Part shown: in pieces, positions 58,896-64,000 of the stretch
Position numbering within the stretch: position 1 is the first letter of the stretch
How the letters are laid out: every line of letters starts with the position of its first letter
Assembly: GCF_000321225.1 (NCBI RefSeq)
Contig: NW_004450267.1
Span: 3,425,742 to 3,489,741 of the forward strand
Direction of reading: 5' to 3'
Source: Odobenus rosmarus divergens
Taxonomy: Eukaryota; Chordata; Mammalia; Carnivora; Odobenidae
DNA: 64,000 nt
Made by a program: the position numbers and the translations under genes
The notes under the pieces: model-generated
The model's input: the letters and a program-made list of their open reading frames with translations, nothing else
Told to the model about the DNA's origin: nothing
Databases searched by the model: none

Positions 58896-59347
58896 ATGTT
58901 AAGACTGATCCCTATAAGCAACACAACCTTCTCTTGGGCTTTTTTCCTCCTTGGGATGCTTCCCTGTCATCATAACAGTGGGAAGAAATGACCATCCCCT
59001 TCATTTTTTTGTCCATCTCCCAAATTCTTTCTTGGAAAACATCTAATAATTTACAGGTCCTTCACAGAGTCCTTCTTTAACTTCTACGTTGGATAACTGG
59101 TGTGGTAGGCAGAACAGAAATCATCCCCAAGCTGCCCTGAAGGGCAAATTGAGGTTTCCTCCGAGACCTGACGTGTACTTCTGTTTTGCCTGTCCTGGGA
59201 CCCGGTTACCGGTCGGCCTATAGGGCTCACTTTTCCTTTGCCACAGACCTGAAATGAGTAGCTGACATCAGAGCCAGCCAAGTAAAGCGGGCAGCCAAGA
59301 ATCTGTATTCAAGGAATGTTCCTACTTAATTTTGGCTTATATACTCT

Positions 59348-59560
59348 TAAGACGCTGATGGCATTTGCTAAGTGCTTACTATGTGTTGGGCACTCTGCTA
59401 CATTCACTATCACATTATTTCTGCACAACTCCACAAAGCAGGCACTGTCATCCTCCTCTTACAGAGGAGCAAACAGCCTTAGAGAAGTAAAATATCTCCC
59501 CCTCCCCAAAATGAATCTAAAATTTGAACCCAGGATGTTCAACTCGGGAGCCTGCATCCT
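59348..59560 (-). repeat. MIR
   Basis: GCTAAGTGCTTACTATGTGT, TGGGCACTCTGCTACATTCA and TACAGAGGAGCAAACAGCCT match antisense MIR. Confidence 0.8.
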
Positions 59561-60164
59561 TATTTTTGACTCTTTACTGCTGTCCATTTTCCATCCCTGA
59601 TCTGCGTTTGCCTGCCACCTTTCTGAGCACAGAGCCGGTGCAGCTTGGGGTGCGAAGAAGCTAACATCCCCAGGCTGCTCTTCCAGCTCCCCTGATGTTC
59701 CATGGCCAGCGATCACGGGCCTCATTTCACAGAACGAAGAACATATGGGCTGTGACATCTCTAAGGTGACAGCTCAGATGATAGGAAGAAGTGGGAGTGG
59801 GAATAGTGAATTCCCCCAAACCCAGACCTCTAGGTCAGCCCAGGAACCTTGGGGACTTTAGGGGTTTTAAAAATGCCTCTTTTCATTCCTCAAAGCCTAA
59901 CACCGTTTAATTTTGCAAATACACCTGGGGCATGTGGCTGAAGAGCAATATAAACAATAGATCTGGCTAAAACCTGCCTTAGATTTTGTAAAAGAAAGTT
60001 GCTAGTGAAGTAGAAGCAACGAGTGTTAAATGATTATCTCACAGAAATTCCTACAAGGTCTGTCCCTCACCCTGGGCTCCCCTTGGAGCTTCCTGGGGAT
60101 CATCTAAATGAATAGTTACAATGTTAAATTTGAACAATAAAAGGAGTTTGCAGTTCAGTTCCTC

Positions 60165-60195
<31 letters not shown>

Positions 60196-60511
60196 TCATT
60201 AGGAGAAAAAAAATGAGTTGATTACATTTTAAATATCACATGTTTGCTGTTTCTTAACAGGCATGGAACTAGCAAAAGGACGAAAAACGTGGCATAAAAC
60301 CAGAAATGCCCTTTTCATTTCTCTGTCTTAAAAACATTTAAAAGGCCAACCTAATTAGCTACATTGTTTTCTTTTTGCTATGGGCAGATGGTTTCCTTTC
60401 TAATATCCTAGAGAAGGATTAATTACCTAACTAGATTTACAGGTGGACTGGGATAAAATGTTTCCACTGTCCGCATCCTAGGAATGAAAGAATATCCACA
60501 AGTAGTTTATG
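59561..60511. other. Intergenic, no gene
   Basis: A (GT)n run lies at 60169-60195. The AT-rich unique stretch at 60340-60440 has AACCTAATTAGCTACATT and GGATTAATTACCTAAC, homeodomain-type TAATTA cores. Confidence 0.35.
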
Positions 60512-61133
60512 AGGTGTATTAGCGTCAATTGTGTGTTCCCCAAATTCATGTCCTCCTGGAATTTGGGACTGTGACCTTATTTGAAAATAGGGTCTTTGCT
60601 GATGTAGTTAAAGTGAGGTCACACTGGATGAGGGTGGGCCCCAAATCCAATGGCTGCGGGCCTTTTTTTTTTTTTAAGATTTTATTTATTTGAGAGAGAG
60701 AGAGAGAACACAAGCTGGGTGAGGGAGAAGCAGACTCCCCACTGAGCAGGGAGCCTGATGTGGGACTCGATCTTGGGACTCTGGGATCATGACCCGAGCT
60801 GAAGGCAGACACTTAACCGACTGAGCCGCCCAGGCACCCCAGCTGCTGTCCTTATAACAAGGCCATGTGAAGATACAGACACACAAAAAGAGGAGACAGC
60901 ATGTGATGTTGGGGACAGGGGCCGCAGCCGGGAGCCAGGGAGCAGGGACACAGCAACCTCAGAAGCTGGGGGAGGCAAGGGTTCCCCCTAGAGTCTTTGG
61001 GGCAGCGTGGCCCTGCTGACACCTTGCTCTCAGACTTCTAGCCTATTCGGGAATCACCATGAGAGAATACATTTGTTGATTTAAGGCCCCCTGTTTATGG
61101 TACTTTGTTACAGCAGCCCTACAAAAGTAATAA
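60512..61133 (+). repeat. MLT1/MST-type (ERVL-MaLR) LTR interrupted by a SINE
   Basis: GTGACCTTATTTGAAAATAG, GAGGGTGGGCCCCAAATCCA, CTTCTAGCCTATTCGGGAAT and GTACTTTGTTACAGCAGCCC run in order either side of the SINE. Old and non-coding. Confidence 0.75.
60663..60839 (-). repeat. can-SINE nested in the MaLR LTR
   Basis: Short form (GAACACAAGCTGGGTGAGGG); ends GAGCCGCCCAGGCACCCC. It splits the LTR just before CTGTCCTTATAACAAGG. Confidence 0.9.
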
Positions 61134-61499
61134 GGGAATTTGGGGTGGAATTCAGACCAACACTCATTTTACCTTCTTTGGAGACCCTTGGGTTGAGGAC
61201 GTGATGTAGGTGGAGTGTGTGAGAAAGGGAACCCAAACAGAATGTGACAGCTCCCGGAAGTCAAGAATACGCAACATCCATGAAAGTTTTTCTCCTGTTA
61301 CCTGATTACCATATTAACTGATTAACTCTAGACCAAAAAAACCCCACAAAAACAAAAAACCACTTTTATGTGGGAGAAACGAGGTCATCCTAGAGAATGG
61401 AGATGACTGAATCCAGTAGCATCGGGAGGTCTGCTTCGGGCACGGACAGGTATTTATTGAGTGGTGAGGAAGGACACCTGCCTGCTTTTCACCTGGGCA

Positions 61500-61670
61500 C
61501 ATGAGAAGCACCTGGGAGCTCTAAGAATCCTGATGCCTGGGTCCCACCCCAGAGATTCTGATTTAAGGAGTCTGGGGTGCTGCAAGGCATCAGGATTTTG
61601 GAAAGGTTCTCTGGGTGATTCTGATGTGCAGTTAGTGTTGAGAATTACTAGTAGATATACCTGTAGATTC
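61500..61670. repeat. MER20-like relic
   Basis: AAGCACCTGGGAGCTCTAAG, CCACCCCAGAGATTCTGATT and GGGTGATTCTGATGTGCAGT. Confidence 0.5.
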
Positions 61671-61779
61671 CAAATGATTGGTTTACTGTATGATGACTGT
61701 AAATTAAGGAAAGTTAGTAAAAATATTAAAATATATATTAAAGAGAGAAAAGAAGTTAAACAAAAAGGTGACATCCAGG

Positions 61780-61935
61780 GGCACCTGGGTGGCTCAGTTG
61801 GTTAAGCATCTGCCTTCAGCTCAGGTCATGATCTCAAAGTCCTGGGATCAGGCTTCCTGCTCAGTGGGGAGTCTGCTTCTCCCTCTGCTCCTCCCCCCCT
61901 GCTCGAGCTTTCTCTCTGTCTCTCAAATGAATGAA

Positions 61936-61970
<35 letters not shown>

Positions 61971-61982
61971 ATCTTCAGGGGA
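61780..61982 (+). repeat. can-SINE with a long (AAAT)n tail
   Basis: GGCACCTGGGTGGCTCAGTT head; pure AAAT repeats near the end. 18-bp exact duplications AAAAAGGTGACATCCAGG lie at 61762-61779 and 61983-62000. Confidence 0.95.
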
Positions 61983-62000
61983 AAAAAGGTGACATCCAGG

Positions 62001-63080
62001 ATGTACCCAAACTCTCTAGTAAGGTCTGCAAATATTCAGACAATGCGACAGCTGTCTTGGAAAGAATGGTCCCACAAGTGCAGCTCTGAGGTCAGTGGAA
62101 TGAGTTTGAATCATTTTGTTTGTTGGAGCCCTCATGTCGTGCCTGGCACAAAGAAGCCTTCAAGAAACAGTGGCCAATGATGTTTCTTTAAGAAAAAGGG
62201 AAAGCCATGGTTCAGATTTCCCTTGGCAGCTTCTTTTCTTCTCCAAAGAAATCTGGATCATCCAACTTATCCCCCAAAGCCTTCTTAATTCCTAAGAAGG
62301 CAAACCCAGTTCTTTAAATTAAAAAGCTAATTACCATTTATTGAAGTTCCTGTGTTCATTTTAGATGGGTTACCTGTGATTCAGGAGAGTTGGATGCTCT
62401 TATGTGGTATGTGAGCACTTCATAAACACTGACTCATCTGTATGTGTAGTATCCGAGGCCCATTTTAAGGGACTTTAAAGTTTCACACTTTAATTAATTA
62501 TAGGAGACTATTGTTGGATAACTTTGAATGCAATACTGCTGATCATCTTTGTGATTTATTTGCTGCCAACTTCTTAATCAGAAGCACAACCTCCAATTAG
62601 TCTATTGTTATTATAAGAAAATATAACCCACTTCTATTATGATTTTCAGAAATATACCTTGGTAGAGGGTGGGAATTGCCCATCCTCACACGAACTATTA
62701 GAGGACATGTGAATAGCTTGAGGGAGGGATGAGTGAGGGGTGGAAATACCCTCTATTCTAGAGGTGGGTGGGTTTTGAGCCTAACTTTCATGGCATAGCA
62801 TTACTGCTATCATTTCTTTTTTTGCTTTTGAGTATGTATCTGTGACTATACAAATACTTGTCAAGGACCAGACAAGGAGGGTAATTAGGTTTAAACTTGT
62901 TTGCCAAAACTGATAGATCAATTGATGGTGACTGGGTTGAAAGCGGTTCTGAAATCAAATCTACGTTGAGAGGGAAAGAGTAGCAAGATCGATTGGTAAT
63001 GTCTTAGAGCACATTCAGGGAGGGAATGGAAGCATGAATGCCAAGCATTTGCTAAGATCATCTTAGACCCTTTAACTTTA
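62001..63080. other. Intergenic, candidate conserved AT-rich block
   Basis: Unique AT-rich sequence. 62480-62640 has several TAATTA/CAATTAG-type cores (ACTTTAATTAATTATAGG, CTCCAATTAGTCTATTG) and no repeat signature. No exon. Confidence 0.35.
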
Positions 63081-63082
63081 TT

Positions 63083-63480
63083 TTTTTCAAAAAAAATTTT
63101 TTTTGAGTATAGTTGACACACAATGTTACTTTAGTTTCAGGTGTAACATAGTGATTCAACTTCTCTATACATTATACTATGTTCACTACAAATGGAGTCT
63201 CTGTCTGTCACCATACAGTGCTGTCACAGGACCATTGACTCTAGTCCCTATGCTGGACCTTTCATCCCTGTGATTTATTCATTCCATTACTGGAAGCCTG
63301 GACGTCTGCTTCACCCACTCTGCTCTTCTCCCACTCCCCTCCCCTCTGATGACCATCACTTTGTTCTCTGTATTTATGGGTCTGTTTCTGCTTTTTGTTT
63401 GCTTCCTTGTTTGTTTTGTTTCTCAGATTCCATATATGAGCATATGAGTGAAATCATACGGTTTTGTTAGACCCTTTTTT
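63083..63480 (-). repeat. L1M-type LINE 3' region
   Basis: GAGTATAGTTGACACACAAT, TTTCAGGTGTAACATAGTGA, CTCTAGTCCCTATGCTGGAC and TTGTTCTCTGTATTTATGGG are antisense L1M text. Confidence 0.75.
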
Positions 63481-63908
63481 TCTTGAGTTTTTTTTAAATT
63501 TTATTTTATTATGTTATATTAGTCACCATTCATTACATCATTAGTTTTGTTTTGTTTTTTTAAAGATTTTATTTATTTGACAGAGAGAGACACAGAAAGA
63601 GAGGGAACACAAGCAGGGGGAATGGGAGAGGGAGAAACAGGCTCCCCACGGAGCAGGGAGGCTGATGTGGGGCTCGATCCCAGGACCCTGGGATCATGAC
63701 CTGAGCCAAAGGCAGACGCTTAACGACTGAGCCACCCAGGCGCCCCTACATCATTGGTTTTTGATGTAGTGTTCCATGATTCATTGTTTTCGTATAACAC
63801 CCAATGCTCCATGCAGTACATGCCCTCCTTAATACCCATCACCAGGCTAACCCATCCCCCCACCCCCCTCCCCTCTAAAACCCTCAGTTTGTTTCTCAGG
63901 GTCCACAG
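63481..63908 (-). mobile_element. Carnivore L1, 5'-truncated, with a nested SINE
   Basis: Antisense L1 3' end (TTAGTCACCATTCATTACAT, then CCATGCAGTACATGCCCTCC and ACCCATCACCAGGCTAACCC). Its 16-bp target duplication TGTTAGACCCTTTTTT lies at 63465-63480 and 63909-63924. Confidence 0.85.
63558..63746 (-). repeat. can-SINE nested inside the L1
   Basis: Ends GAGCCACCCAGGCGCCCC. Target text TACATCATTAGTTTTG before and TACATCATTGGTTTTT after. Confidence 0.93.
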
Positions 63909-64000
63909 TGTTAGACCCTTTTTTGACAGACCATATGATTTCACTCATATGTTCATAAGGTTAGCCAATAGGCCTTATACTAGTCATAGGAAATGCTGCT

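Noticed and set aside
51900..61133. Possible endogenous retrovirus coding remains near the LTR-like elements
   Set aside because: Only LTR-type sequence was recognised; no gag, pol or env similarity was seen between or around them.
2833..63746. True tRNA genes in the SINE heads
   Set aside because: A- and B-box-like stretches are present, but no intact cloverleaf or acceptor stem was seen. These are SINE promoters.
1..64000. Dog, cat or mustelid origin
   Set aside because: As I recall the consensus forms, the dog SINE head (GGGATCCCTGGGTGGCGCAG), the cat tail and the mustelid GGGTTAAGCCGCTGCC form are absent.
1..64000. CRISPR array, operon or other prokaryotic or phage system
   Set aside because: No regularly spaced repeats with unique spacers. 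The regular repeats here are microsatellites and SINEs in a vertebrate genome.

Overview
This is a vertebrate nuclear window, most likely from an arctoid carnivore such as a pinniped or bear. The main evidence is about 32 tRNA-derived can-SINE copies. Their head and tail resemble bear/seal-type elements rather than the dog, cat or mustelid forms as I remember them. The species is not resolved.

Two protein-coding genes are supported. LSG1 (a pre-60S ribosome-maturation GTPase) lies on the minus strand. Its first eight coding exons fall between 23 and 16186 and join in frame into the first 392 codons; the rest of the gene, including the P-loop, lies left of position 1. FAM43A (a PID/PTB-domain protein) is a single-exon gene on the plus strand at 31457-32782. 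It sits in a large CpG island and has a 3'UTR ending near a poly(A) signal at 33687. The head-to-head order LSG1(-)/FAM43A(+) matches human 3q29. I see no RNA genes, CRISPR arrays or prokaryotic-style systems.

Layout: 1-16.2 kb is LSG1 exons and introns, with SINEs in the introns. 16.2-16.7 kb is the LSG1 promoter. 16.7-30.4 kb is intergenic, with SINEs, L1/L2/MIR relics, MLT1-type LTRs and one 50-N assembly gap. 30.4-33.7 kb is the FAM43A CpG island, 5'UTR, CDS and 3'UTR, free of SINEs. 33.7-64 kb is gene-poor, repeat-rich flank with no convincing exon.

The observations most worth checking are: two exact local copies (88 and 95 bp) stitched beside the N gap at 19.0-19.3 kb; a 28-bp exact duplicate at 39.98 kb bracketed by ATTC; a SINE at 20.06-20.28 kb whose target-site duplication encloses extra 3' sequence, as in 3' transduction; three SINEs inserted in series at one target site (45.1-45.8 kb); a 22-glutamate expansion in FAM43A; minimal upstream ORFs and paired Pumilio motifs in the FAM43A UTRs; and an orphan CpG cluster at 36.7 kb.
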